From Macrophomina tecta (taxonomy: Eukaryota > Ascomycota > Dothideomycetes > Botryosphaeriales > Botryosphaeriaceae): a stretch of DNA of 64,000 nucleotides. The DNA lies in NCBI GenBank assembly GCA_024180945.1, contig JAKSGN010000007.1, positions 4,898,001 through 4,962,000 of the forward strand, in the 5' to 3' direction. Below, piece after piece: positions 11,601-20,553 of the stretch. How positions within the stretch are numbered: position 1 is the stretch's first letter; each line of letters opens with the position of its first letter. Below the pieces are notes generated by a model. The model made no database searches, was not told the DNA's origin, and worked only from the letters and a program-made list of their open reading frames with translations. Both the position numbers and the translations under genes were made by a program.

Positions 11601-13206
11601 AACTACACTCCATCGAGATAATCTGCCACCAGAACCAAAGAATTTTGAGGAACTCCTCAATCACCCATTCGGAGACAGATTTATGGACGCACTTCTCGAA
11701 GAAATCAAGAAACTTGAGCAAAACCGAACCTGGAAACAAGCTCTAGCTACTCAGGCACACGCAGCGAAGAAACAGATTCTTCCACTCACCTGGGTATTCA
11801 AATACAAGTTCGACGAAGAAGGCTATCTTATCAAGTTCAAAGCGCGACTCTGCGTACGAGGAGACCTTCAATCGACTGCTCAGGATACCTACGCTGCCAC
11901 ACTCGCTGCACGTATCTTCAGAGGACTTATGGCAATCATGGCCGCTTTCGATCTTGAATCAAGGCAATACGATGTCATCAATGCGTATCCACACGTGCCA
12001 ATCGATGAAGAAACCTACTGTAAACCACCACCCGGCATGAAAATTAAGGACGGACTCGTTCTCTTACTCTTACGAGCACTCTATGGACTTAAGCAGTCGC
12101 CAGCTCTCTGGCAAAAGCACTTGTCAACGACACTTCAAAATCTCGGCCTTACTGAAGTGCCAGAAGCTCCCTGCCTCTTCACGAACGAACATATGATCCT
12201 ATTCTTCTTTGTAGACGATATCGTCATCATCTATCATAAGGATCACACCGCCTATGTCGACGACTTTCAGCGCAAGCTCTTCGAAATCTACGAGATGAGA
12301 TATCTCGGGGAAATTCAGTGGTTTCTAGCCATTAGGATTATCCGCAACCGGAACGAACGCAAACTCTGGCTTTGCCAAGACTCATACATCTCGAAACTTA
12401 CTGCCAAATTCAATGTCAAAGAAGACTCGAAGCGCTCAGTTCCTCTCCCACCTGACGAACCTATCACTCAGAATCCTGAACAAGCTACAGAGCAAGATAT
12501 CTACGTCTACCAACAGAAAGTCGGATCAATCAACTACGCTGCAGTCCACACTAGACCTGATATCGCTCACGCAGCATCACGACTCTCTGAACACTCGCAG
12601 AACCCATCAGCTCAGCACCTTCATCTGGCTCAACGAGTTCTCGAGTATCTGGCAAGTACTCGAAACTACGCTCTTACTTTCTCAGGCTTTACTCAGTCTA
12701 CCAAAGATCTCTTTATTGCCTCCAGCGATGCCTCATTTGCTTCAGATATTGACACCAGAAAGAGCATTCAAGGTTTTCTCTTTCGACTCTTTGGAGGACC
12801 TATCGACTGGAAAGCAGCTAAGCAACGCACTGTCACTACGAGCAGCACTGAAGCCGAATTACTCGCACTCTCAGCCACCGCCAAGGAAACTATTTGGTGG
12901 GAAAACCTCTTCAAAGCAATCGATTTCTCTACTGGACATCAGACAAAGATTCAGTGTGACAACACTCAGACAATTCGCCTACTTGACGAGGAAACTTATA
13001 AGCTCATCACAAAACTTCGTCATGTTCAAATCCACAGCCACTGGCTACGTCAGGAAGTACAAGAAGGCAACATTTCAATCTCTTGGACTCCCACTGCAGA
13101 GACAATTGCAGATGGACTCACTAAACCTCTCAACAAACAGAAACATCAATACTTTCTTCAACAAATTGGACTCGAAGACATCACTACTAAATTGCAAGAT
13201 AACTAA
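8653..13206 (+). CDS. Copia Gag-Pol polyprotein (gag, protease, integrase, RT, RNase H)
   Basis: 1,517 residues in one frame. The gag part ends with a knuckle-like CICGLNHWYKEC near 258-269. The protease has LDSGTDHH near 358. The integrase has WHQILGH near 500 and the zinc-binding CETC. Its core acidic residues lie in VTFDLLQL (about 564), FRTDGE (about 624) and PEQNGHSE (about 655). The reverse transcriptase has ALYGLKQSP and FFFVDDIVI (about 1185, FVDD in place of the usual YVDD). RNase H has SSDASFAS (about 1356), TSSTEAEL and CDN. The order protease-integrase-RT-RNase H is diagnostic of copia. The protein appears complete and is probably competent for transposition. The longer frame from 12,413 that enters the repressor relic is not a real fusion. 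Confidence 0.95.
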   Translation: MGDSTKSHILTKSSDWNHWLFLVKGRAQNTDIWGLVDPSLTTKPEGTPKPTKPTIEGTVTADKKLTYDYEMSNYRADYALYEKQQKALADLATYIQDSIATNLLPYISNTDSDNHPWTYLTTLKAKLAPTNEATDLELEQQYNQLKRGPVNQNIERWLQSWEEVYTKAKQRDIPQVKDDRPVRDFLLSLRGIDSTYSQMELHILRGQTDKPSLHKAVEDYRQHLRIENLEKPSKSSKHSAFPATFKGKEQENNDKPPCICGLNHWYKECFYLNEDIRPKHWKPNKAAQTRVNERLKDPKIKAKVDYALNRERERQPGFQSTTTANSQSKSPSIEVASFSVISHSTRRANTSLQSSWILDSGTDHHICNSFMQDRFTQTRAAEPDEYLTCGETTAPITAYGTVTVNVKTPSGKGHITLQDVAMSPSFMANLISLDKALEAGIDWNPRTGTLSKNNNTFCFTERHNGHFYLERNVATLQAHSSLIALQPTAFATKAAQITNWHQILGHASQETLQHLEESTKGTSITPSDQPLQHCETCALSKAHRLISRLPDKEEEPSQPFSRVTFDLLQLTPAYNGDRWTAHLACSSSNFILPFTYRHKSDTAELAIYGLKIIKIRYHGKVIFFRTDGETTLGNTFLSYLMDHGITLETSAPATPEQNGHSERSGGVLLTKARAMRIGANLPERLWPETIRAAAYIHNRTPLKKLSWITPFERVTGNKPNLSHLKAYGCKAYSLRKDLPRTHKLAERAFIGYLVGYDSTNIFRIWIPSQDKVIRTRDVTFDETSFYDPTETDIGKILEKEVIETLNTPNLPSIYGLMPQEESESSSHYEGTNDAQATIQSQAEKDSSTRQLPTPSESVEPQIQALVPQEAMEQQEQAQEQTEQRLGPLLPAQYDTPPQPGAAPGNRAPRGADIAADITEETIIPEKSSRSSRNQNPNYSNDPFKKPRKPRKEAYAATLAQTQVYPKSTFYNAFSAAIHTPRPTTTLHRDNLPPEPKNFEELLNHPFGDRFMDALLEEIKKLEQNRTWKQALATQAHAAKKQILPLTWVFKYKFDEEGYLIKFKARLCVRGDLQSTAQDTYAATLAARIFRGLMAIMAAFDLESRQYDVINAYPHVPIDEETYCKPPPGMKIKDGLVLLLLRALYGLKQSPALWQKHLSTTLQNLGLTEVPEAPCLFTNEHMILFFFVDDIVIIYHKDHTAYVDDFQRKLFEIYEMRYLGEIQWFLAIRIIRNRNERKLWLCQDSYISKLTAKFNVKEDSKRSVPLPPDEPITQNPEQATEQDIYVYQQKVGSINYAAVHTRPDIAHAASRLSEHSQNPSAQHLHLAQRVLEYLASTRNYALTFSGFTQSTKDLFIASSDASFASDIDTRKSIQGFLFRLFGGPIDWKAAKQRTVTTSSTEAELLALSATAKETIWWENLFKAIDFSTGHQTKIQCDNTQTIRLLDEETYKLITKLRHVQIHSHWLRQEVQEGNISISWTPTAETIADGLTKPLNKQKHQYFLQQIGLEDITTKLQDN

Positions 13207-13292
13207 CCACTATTCTCTACTGCTTTTATTGTACACTCGACGCTGCTTCTACTATCACGACCCTCCCAAGCGTACACGTCGTGAAGGGGGTG

Positions 13293-13520
13293 TGTCAGAC
13301 TATTTTGCCTTATTGCTACAGATCAGCATCTACTCTTTGCCACCTCCTCACTACTCCTCATCTTCACAAGCTTCGGATAGCAATATCGGCTTCTATTCTC
13401 CTCGGTTATTCAAGCACTCATTTATGTATATAAGCAAAGCATACCTACCTCCCTCTCAGAGGACAGGCAGAATCTACTCTCTTTCTGACCTCACTACTCT
13501 TCACTCACCCAAATTCAACA
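13293..13520 (+). repeat. 3' LTR of the copia element
   Basis: Reads the same as the 5' LTR over 228 bp and is followed by the second copy of the CTTAC duplication. The repressor reading frame resumes at once (YTLHLPLSQ). Confidence 0.9.
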
Positions 13521-14554
13521 CTTACACCCTGCACCTTCCACTTTCACAGCTTGATACTGCCGTTGCAAGGCTGCGAGATTCAGATCTGGTGGCGGATGCT
13601 ATCGATTTGGTGGTGGACCTGCCGACAGCTGCAGCTGACCGCTTTACTTTCGACCACTCTGCAGCAAGTCTTATCAGCAAGCAGGTCCGTCGTGCTCAAA
13701 GAACCTTCCAACTCCCCAGCATCTTTAACGTCAAGCCGACAGCTGCCACATTTTCCGGTAGCCAACATCCCCGAGATGTGTACCTGCAATTCCTTCGCCT
13801 TGGACTACGCCCCGCGCCGGAATTCCTCTCCGTGGACATGGCTCTTGACGATGATTGGGTGCGAGACATTGTTGCAACCAGGGGACAGGCCAAGATAATC
13901 GGCCACTATTGTGATGAAAATCCAGGAGCGCACGGGTGGAAGAGCAAACGCCGAATAGACATTTTCCGGCGTGCTTGCAGCATTGGATGTGACGTGGTTC
14001 GTCTTTGCCAACCTGCGAAGTCGGCCGCGGACAACATCTCAATCCAGCAATTCCGTAAATACATCGAACAGATCCACGTCCCTCTGATAACCTACAATAC
14101 CGGCATGCTTGGGCGGACCTCTTGCTTCCTTAACCGCATCTTCAGTCCTGTGACTCACCCCCTCCTCCGCTCTCTCGACTCGGCGACAGCGTCGGATTGG
14201 CTTATCACGGTATCCAAAGCACAAAATGCCCTGTTCGCGTCATTCGTCCTGGACCGGATGCATCTCGGCATCTTCGGTGCGGACGTGGCGTCCAGTCCGT
14301 CACCCGCCATGCGCAACACTGCGTTCAAATATCTGGGAATGCCCTACGAGTACAGGCTCCTTCAGCACGCATGGGCCGAAGATGTTAGAGTGTTGGCGAA
14401 TGATCCCAGCCTTTCCGGCAGCATCCCCATGGACCTGATCCAGCCCACCGACCTCAATCACAACGACGCCAAGGGCACCCAGGAGACCGGCACCGGCGCT
14501 GCCGCCACCGATGCCGCGTCGACCGCCAAGAAGCTGCTGCTGCAGGCCATGTGA

Positions 14555-15403
14555 GATGGTCGAAAAATACCCGGCAGTTTGTATTTGTGGTACAAATACG
14601 GGGTTTTATCCGGTGGTGATTCTAATCTTCATTCGTGCAACATTTCCCTTTTTTTGCCTTCGGGCGAAGAAGGCTTTATTCTCGCACAAATATATATGTG
14701 TCAGAGGGGGCTTAGAAACAAGGAATGTCATCCTGTAATAATAGTCGTAACGTTTGGCCGAAGGGATAATGCAGTGACGCTCGGAGTATATGAAGAGGCG
14801 GATGCCAATGTACATCGTAATATATAAATGGTGAGTTTACAGTTGCTCGCGAGTGAATTGGTTCAACAGTTGGGAAGGGTTTTCGGAGGCAGCAGCATTC
14901 CGGAGCTTAATATAGTTGCTCCGGCAATATATGGATGATAGTATCTGCCCAAAGGTTGAACAGCATTAAGGAACTCCACGCAGCCCTTAGTCTGCTGAGA
15001 ACATCTATGACCATTTTGGTGTCGTCGGCCATGCAAATTGTCTGTGTGCGGATCTACGACATAGACCAGATCAAAACGACGACGTAAACGGACATTTCCG
15101 ACCGCCACGATTTTATAACGCCTCGGCAATGCTGAGTCATGTCTCGAGCTGATCTGTTGAGACTTACTGTATGCCATTGCGAGTCTTTGATAGCGAAATA
15201 GAAGCGGACTGGCGGTCAGTCTATTCTTACTTTCACTACGACGACATGGTAGGCTGGATGTCGGTCCGAGAACCCCACCTGGAACGTGCCCGACGTCAAC
15301 AAGAGGAGTAACAGTAACCTCCCCTCGACCTGGCATACACAACCTCACCTACTTCATAACACCCTGGGGACTGACTTCACCCAGGTGCTCCTCGAGTCGC
15401 AGC
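14555..15403. other. Intergenic between the repressor relic and the transporter
   Basis: Short frames only. The minus-strand frame at 14,863-15,348 shows no recognisable family. The last part presumably holds the transporter's promoter. No specific activator site was recognised. Confidence 0.4.
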
Positions 15404-16971
15404 ATGTCACCACAGTTCCCCACCGAAACATCGCCTCTCCTCGACCATCCGCCGCCACCGCCGCCTCCCACCCAGCGCGCCCCCCCGGCAACACCCTCCC
15501 CCCCGCCCCCAGACAAGGCCCCGCAACCCGGCCCCGCGCTCAAAATCCTGGCCGCCATGTTCTCCTTCGCCGTCATCGGCCTCCTCAGCTCCTCCATCGG
15601 CGTCCTGCTCCCGCACATCTCCCGCCACTACCGCCTCACGGACCTGCACGTCTCGCTCGTCTTCCTGACCAGCCCCATCGGCTACGTCCTCGCCGCGCAC
15701 TCCAACGACGCCGTGCACGCGCGCTTCGGCCAGCGCGGCGTCGCCGCCCTCGGCCCGCTGCTGCACCTAGCCGCCACGCTGGCGCTGGCCTTCCGCCCGC
15801 CCGCGCCCTTCGCCGCGGTCCTGGCGGCGTTCGCGCTCGCCGCCGCCGGCACGGGCTTCCTCGACGGGTCGTGGTGCGCGTGGGCGGCCGGCTTGGGCGG
15901 CGGCGCCAATGCCGTGTCCGGGCTGCTGCATGGCGCGTTTTCGGCGGGCGCGGCGGGCGGGCCCGTCCTCGCTGGCGCGGTGGTGGCGGCTGGGGATGGG
16001 CGGTGGAGCGAGTGGTATCTCGTCTTGGTGAGTGCGCGGTCTTGCCTTTTGCCGTCATCGTCGGTGGCGGGTTCTGAGAGCCTATCACCGTTGTGTCGTG
16101 TGCGAGCATGGAGAGCGGGTTTCTCCTGCGAACGTGCTTGCGGATCGCTTTTGCCTTCGATGGCGGCGCTTCCAGAGGGCGAAGGCTTTTGTCGCTGTTT
16201 TTGCTTTTACTATTTGAGCAGTGCAGCTGATAGTTCGCACAGGCGGTGTTTGCGGCAATGGAGCTCGTGGTGCTGCTGTGTGCATTCAAACACGAAGATG
16301 CGTCGACGTATCGCCTCGCCAACAGCACCGGAAGAGCGCCGAATAAATCTGGCGTCAAGGCCGTCCTGACGCATCTTGCAACTTGGGCGTCCGCCGCTTT
16401 CTTCCTGGCGTACGTCGGTACGGAAACAGCAATCTCGGGATGGGTCGTGTCATTCATGACCAGAGCACGGCACGCAACGCTCTCAGCCGCAAGCTTGGCC
16501 TCCTCCGGGTTCTGGACCGGCATGGCTGTTGGGAGGGTTGCACTGGGGACAGTGGCAGACAGGCTAGGCGTCCGTCTGGCAACTTTCATATATCTCCTCT
16601 GCGGGATGTCTATCGAGATTCTGTACATCGCGTTCAAAAGCCAGGCAGCATCTCTTATATCACTCACTTTTCTCGGCTTTTTTATGGGCCCTTTGTTTCC
16701 TTCGGGCGTCGTTCTCTTGACTCGTCTCCTTCCGAGAGAGGACCATATCACGGCTGTCTCCTTGGTTGCGTCCGTTGGTCAGGTTGGTGGTGCTTTATTA
16801 CCTTTTGGCATTGGTGCGGTTGTGCAAGGCCTTGGTATTGGCGTGTTTCAGTATGCGGTCGTAGTTTTATCTTTCCTTGCTATGGTCATGTGGATAGCCT
16901 TTTCGCGTATAAGGCCTACACGAGCAATTACGCCTCCAGAGGGCCGGGATGAGGGTGAGATAAATACCTGA
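15404..16971 (+). CDS. MFS transporter, FucP/BSC6-like (two exons)
   Basis: Exons 15404-16027 and 16243-16971 give 450 residues. The 215-nt intron has a GTGAGT donor and a CACAG acceptor, and is in phase 0. After a proline-rich N-terminal tail, hydrophobic segments occur through both halves, including ALKILAAMFSFAVIGLLSS and TFLGFFMGPLFPSGVVLLTR. The segment AYVGTETAISGWVVSFM in the C-terminal half is characteristic of fungal 'bypass of stop codon 6'/fucose-permease-like MFS proteins. The first exon is very GC-rich compared with its neighbours. The substrate is unknown and the protein is not the QutD-type quinate permease. The first exon reads on past the donor without a stop, but loses the family pattern. 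The 371-residue minus-strand frame is a shadow. Confidence 0.82.
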
Positions 16972-17227
16972 AAATCGTCCCCACATTGTGGATACATGGC
17001 TGCTTTTATGTGCTCCGGCGCAGAGTGCTTTATTCGTAGCTTCAAGGGGCGCGTAATTAAGAAAGTGGTATTACCTAAAGCACAAACTGGTTCTCTACGA
17101 TAGCGGAGTACCGGCTTAGCGGTTGGCCGGACCAGATCTGGCACTGTCACTTTTTCGGTCACCTAACAGATAGCCTACATTGTGAACATTCCCTGTTTCG
17201 TTCCATAACACAGCCATCAATCCCCTC

Positions 17228-17580
17228 CTAAGCAGGCTTTTTCTTCCGAACAGAGCCTTCAAAGCTCTTGGGCAGCCTTCCAGTGATCCTTTTCATCTGC
17301 TCCTCAGCTCGCGCCAACGCCTCCATCTCAAGTCCGGTGAGGAGCTCAGCAACCGGGTGGTGCATTCCAACCATTAGGGGCGCGTCTTTCCTCTGCTCCC
17401 CCGTGAGCTCCACGTTCTCGACATGCCGGCCGATGCTCCGGCTAAGCTTCTCTGCAATCTAGCAGGTAAAAGCGTCAGCGCATGTCGTATCTTTCGGCAT
17501 CGAGCGGCTCCTCATCGAAGAGAGCGCGCAAGGCGACGGCAGCGATGTCCCCGGCGCTGCAGAACGTTGAAGCGCATGCG
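17228..17580 (-). pseudogene. C-terminal relic of an NmrA-like NAD(P)-binding protein
   Basis: The minus strand reads SAGDIAAVALRALFDEE (about 17,570-17,500), then a frame change near 17,475, then IAEKLSRSIGR up to GRLPKSFEGSVRKKKPA and a stop at 17228. This is the usual end of NmrA/ergot-cluster-type reductase-like proteins: a 'SA-x-DIA-x-VA' block, a 'GR-x-(I/V)' block and 'TGRPPKSFE'. A TAG sits at 17461-17459, where Gln is usual just before IAEKL. That is a CAG-to-TAG change of RIP type. The nucleotide-binding N-terminus was not found in 17,580-17,880. It is a fragment without likely function. Confidence 0.5.
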
Positions 17581-17879
17581 GCCATAGAAAGAACGCTAAT
17601 TGCTCCAGCATATCCCCGTACTATCTGATCCTTCGGCAGGCCTAATCTTAGTTGCGCTATTTTGCTAAGTCACTGTCTGGTACTGGGTTTGGTAACCACT
17701 AGCTGAAACTCGTGGCCGCCTCGGCGTCTCCATGCGACGACAGGTACGTAACGAGTCTAAAACATAACCGAATCCAAATACTACAAAATCAAATCTTCCA
17801 ACAGATTTAGTGCTAATCGGTCGACTGAAGGCCTCCTCTTTCGATCAAAATATTTCTACGGCCCTCCATACTTCGGATT

Positions 17880-19244
17880 CTACTTTGGCGACCCATAGTT
17901 ATTGTAGCGCTCCTGTATTAACTCCTCGTCACTTTCGCTCTTCATCGCAGTCGTGACCGCCACTGTCTTCTTGACGATGATGTCACCATTGCTGGGCCCT
18001 TGCTGCCCACAGCTCCCCAGCTCCTCCTGAGAACCCATAATGCTACTGACCTGCTGTGTGATACTGCCTGGCAAAGGCTTCGGTTTGACATGCTTGCTTC
18101 GACGCACCTCACCAGCGTCTCTCTCCAGAGAAGAGAGCTTAATCCCATTACTTCCAAAGCGCCGTCCGCTCTGTCCGACACTCGAGCCTCCCGTCATCTT
18201 AACCCAGAGCGCCTTTATAGGGGGTAAGTTTACAGCGATAATAGCAAATTCGATTTCAAGGACGGCAACAAGGACCATTTTCCAAGTACGTACGATATGT
18301 CGGATGTGGAGCCAAGTTCGTGGAGAAGGATGAAGCGGAATAGGGCGATAAGTACAGAAGAGGCGCCAAAGCCAATAACGGAAAGCACAGCGACTTTCCG
18401 ACGCACCGACATCTGCAGCTTCCAAACAGTGGAAATGGGGAGGCCAAGGATAATAAGGTCGGTGATGATGTTCTAGGGGTCCTAGGTCAGTATCGATAGA
18501 GGACAGACGCGCTATTGCGTCTAGCGGTTGATATTTATGACTTACTAAGACAGACGGTAGCATTAGAAGTATATACGGATTTATACACTTCGCATTCGGG
18601 TAGAGTTTGGGGTGGAAAATAGCATTAAAGGGTGCGCATTGAAAGAAGGCCAGCATCCAGTTTACGACCGTAAAAGCCGTATTTAGGACCATGGTTCCAA
18701 TGACACAGCGGCGGAAGACGGCGCTTGGAGAGAGCCGTAGGTAGAAGAGGAGGAACGTTTGCTTAATACTCCAGTGTGTAAACATGTAGAAGATCTCTTC
18801 GATAAAAAGCCACTATTAATCTTCCTTAGTTATTGTTGGTTAGGATGCAAGGTGCTACGTTTTGACGGACTTTGATAATTTGTTCGAGTTGATAGGAAGT
18901 AAGAGTGTCGGCATGTCTAGCAATTGAAATAAGCAGTGTGCACGCGACACTTTTCTGGTAGAAAGTACCGACTTTCCACATCCATAATGAAGGAAAATGA
19001 ACAGCATTGATTGCTGGGTAATGTTTACTGCCTTTAAAGAGAGGGAAAGTTAGTTTTTAAAAGCCTTAAGAGACAAACACCGAGATATCTATACCAACAG
19101 AAAAATAGCTGCAACGTCGTCCCAACCCCATGCTTTTACTAAAAAGGCCCGACAATATAGACGAAGGAAGAATGATGCAGTTCCAAGGCAGAAAAATATG
19201 ACGTTAATAGCGTATGTCAAGGGCTGAAGATTTTCGATGGCCAT
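17880..19244 (-). pseudogene. Fungal rhodopsin-domain (PTH11-like) membrane protein with one frameshift
   Basis: Five inferred exons: 19244-19095, 19031-18973, 18916-18859, 18812-18546 and 18472-17880. All junctions keep the phase. The product has the layout of the fungal rhodopsin domain: a first helix (YAINVIFFCLGTASFFLRLY), WGWDD, HYGCGKH, FLLFYLRLS, FFQCAPF, CINPY, then NIITDLIILGLPIS and a last helix (VLVAVLEIEFAIIAVNLPPI). A charged tail follows. At the four-base T run at 18278-18281 (A on the coding strand) one base seems to be missing. Upstream the frame gives SDISYVLGK, but the next helix is in the adjacent frame. This is either a true frameshift or a homopolymer error, so the gene may be intact in reality. 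The protein resembles PTH11-type receptor-like proteins; the ligand is unknown. A LINE sits 48 bp upstream of the start codon. Confidence 0.6.
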
Positions 19245-19292
19245 CACGACAATTGAATTTTGGAACACAAGATGGAAACATATAATAAGGGT

Positions 19293-20315
19293 CCATTTCT
19301 CTACCCACCATGGGCCGGGTACACTCCCTACAATACAGAGATCTCCACCTTAAGCAAAGCAGATGCTGCTACTGAGCACTCAAAAGCGTTGGCAGAGGCC
19401 CCGGACAATCTTATAGCTCTCTACTCTGATGCCTCATCACTTCCTCAGGGAATGGGAATAGGTGTTGGAGTGGTACTGTTAGATTACAGCCAATCCAGAG
19501 ACAAAATCCAAGTAAGAGCTACTAAGAATATTGGTCCCAACGCTCTCGTTTATAACGGTGAACTTGATGGCATAACCACTGCCCTTGAGCTAGCCAACAA
19601 ACATGGGTACAAGTCAAAAGATATAAGAGTCTTTGCGGATAACCAGGCTGCACTCTTGAGGCTCAAACACCCTAACAACACGCCTGGCCAACGGTGGCAG
19701 CAACGGGCAATTCACGCTGCCAGGCAGCTAAGAGACAGGGACAACAAAGTCACGGTTGAATGGGTTCCGGGGCACGTCAACGTGCACGGAAATGAGGAGG
19801 CCGACAGACTTGCTAAACAAGCAACGTTAATCCCCCCTACAACAGAAGACACTTCTGTTGCATTCTACGGAATGCAACTAAAAGAAGTTCTCTACAACGA
19901 GTGGAAAAGCCAGCTCTTATCAGTTCCCAGCTCAGCCTACAGTAAAGCATTTACCTGGAAGATAAAGAGGAAGCTGATCGCCCCTACTACAGTAAGGGAA
20001 ACAGCTTCCTCCTTCTACCAGCTGAAGATTGGACACGGGTACTTCAAGTCCTATCTCTACCGTTTTAACCATGTAGAGGATGATAGATGCTACTGCTCTG
20101 GTACGGCAAAGCAAACACCGAGACATCTCCTCTTAGACTGTTATTTATATAGAGCTGAAAGGCTCTCTATAAAAGACGCTCTGGAGAAACCTATTCTTAA
20201 TCTTACGGACCTATTCACTACAAATAAAGGCGCTCAAGCAACAGCTGAGTTTCTTAGAAAAACCAAGATATCTACGCGCCGGTGGATTCTTAACAACACG
20301 CCCGACGGGGTTTAA
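19293..20315 (+). CDS. RNase H and C-terminal domain of a LINE ORF2 (truncated)
   Basis: An open frame carries all RNase H acidic motifs: LYSDASS, YNGELDGI, VFADNQAAL and GNEEADRLAKQA, with the WVPGH strand. A Cys/His tail follows (CYCSG...TPRHLLLDC), typical of Tad/I-clade LINEs. The reverse transcriptase and endonuclease are missing. The frame opens in flanking host DNA (TTG at 19260, ATG at 19272), so the first residues are not part of the element. No stop codons, so not strongly RIP-mutated. It has no likely independent function. Confidence 0.8.
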   Translation, partial: PFLYPPWAGYTPYNTEISTLSKADAATEHSKALAEAPDNLIALYSDASSLPQGMGIGVGVVLLDYSQSRDKIQVRATKNIGPNALVYNGELDGITTALELANKHGYKSKDIRVFADNQAALLRLKHPNNTPGQRWQQRAIHAARQLRDRDNKVTVEWVPGHVNVHGNEEADRLAKQATLIPPTTEDTSVAFYGMQLKEVLYNEWKSQLLSVPSSAYSKAFTWKIKRKLIAPTTVRETASSFYQLKIGHGYFKSYLYRFNHVEDDRCYCSGTAKQTPRHLLLDCYLYRAERLSIKDALEKPILNLTDLFTTNKGAQATAEFLRKTKISTRRWILNNTPDGV

Positions 20316-20540
20316 ATACGTCCGACGCTTACACTCCTTTGTTTTCTATTACTATTCTCTTATACTATCTCCTTAGAGGCCTGCCTCTCGTTTGGCTTTT
20401 AAGTCTACTATTCCTTGTGCTCTCCTAGAATGCTTCTTTTACAAGGAGCCTCTAGAAAATGTATAACTAGAAACGGCTTCTAAAGCCCGTCTTTGATAGT
20501 CTCTGACTCAAGAAGGACGTTAAACTAAATAAATAAATAA
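19293..20540 (+). mobile_element. 5'-truncated non-LTR (LINE, Tad-like) retrotransposon
   Basis: The insert is bounded by a 13-bp direct repeat ATATAATAAGGGT at 19280-19292 and 20541-20553. It ends in a TAAA-repeat tail (20,520-20,540), as expected from target-primed reverse transcription. Only the 3' end of the element is present: the RNase H domain plus a 3' UTR. Confidence 0.82.
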
Positions 20541-20553
20541 ATATAATAAGGGT

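Larger units (their letters stand above)
8189..13520 (+). mobile_element. Complete Ty1/copia LTR retrotransposon
   Basis: Two 228-bp LTRs (8189-8416 and 13293-13520) that appear identical flank an open 1,517-codon polyprotein. The LTRs begin TGTCAG and end CAACA. A 5-bp target duplication CTTAC lies at 8184-8188 and 13521-13525. A purine-rich tract (GAAGGGGGTG) directly precedes the 3' LTR. Identical LTRs and an uninterrupted frame indicate a recent insertion. The insertion lies inside the quinate repressor relic. No RIP-type stop codons are seen. Confidence 0.95.
7764..14554 (+). pseudogene. Quinate repressor relic (QutR/qa-1S-like), split by a copia element
   Basis: Two blocks of one gene flank the retrotransposon. 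The 5' block (about 7,764-8,188) has a shikimate-kinase-like end: a CGGGG motif followed by a TAA at 7,785, then SHPVISIE, RPVYRAISTFEFFN and KELERDFLQ. A one-base frame change near 8,085 then leads into NILAGYKKPPMAYV. The 3' block (13,521-14,554) continues YTLHLPLSQLDTAVARL and forms a type I dehydroquinase-like domain. In that domain the position of the Schiff-base Lys appears to be Arg (DVVRLCQPA). A shortened shikimate-dehydrogenase-like segment follows. This domain order is that of QutR/qa-1S, which derives from the AROM C-terminus and binds the activator. The kinase-like N-terminus is missing: only about 175 bp separates the motif from the divergent activator's start codon. Loss of function is very likely. 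Confidence 0.72.

Noticed and set aside
12413..13520. Open frame running from inside the copia element into the repressor relic, like a fusion gene
   Set aside because: It is out of frame with the copia polyprotein, begins inside it without a natural start, and joins the host frame only by chance through the 3' LTR.
15636..16751. 371-codon frame on the minus strand
   Set aside because: It lies opposite the MFS gene, is extremely Arg/Pro-rich from GC-rich codon shadow, and has no family features.
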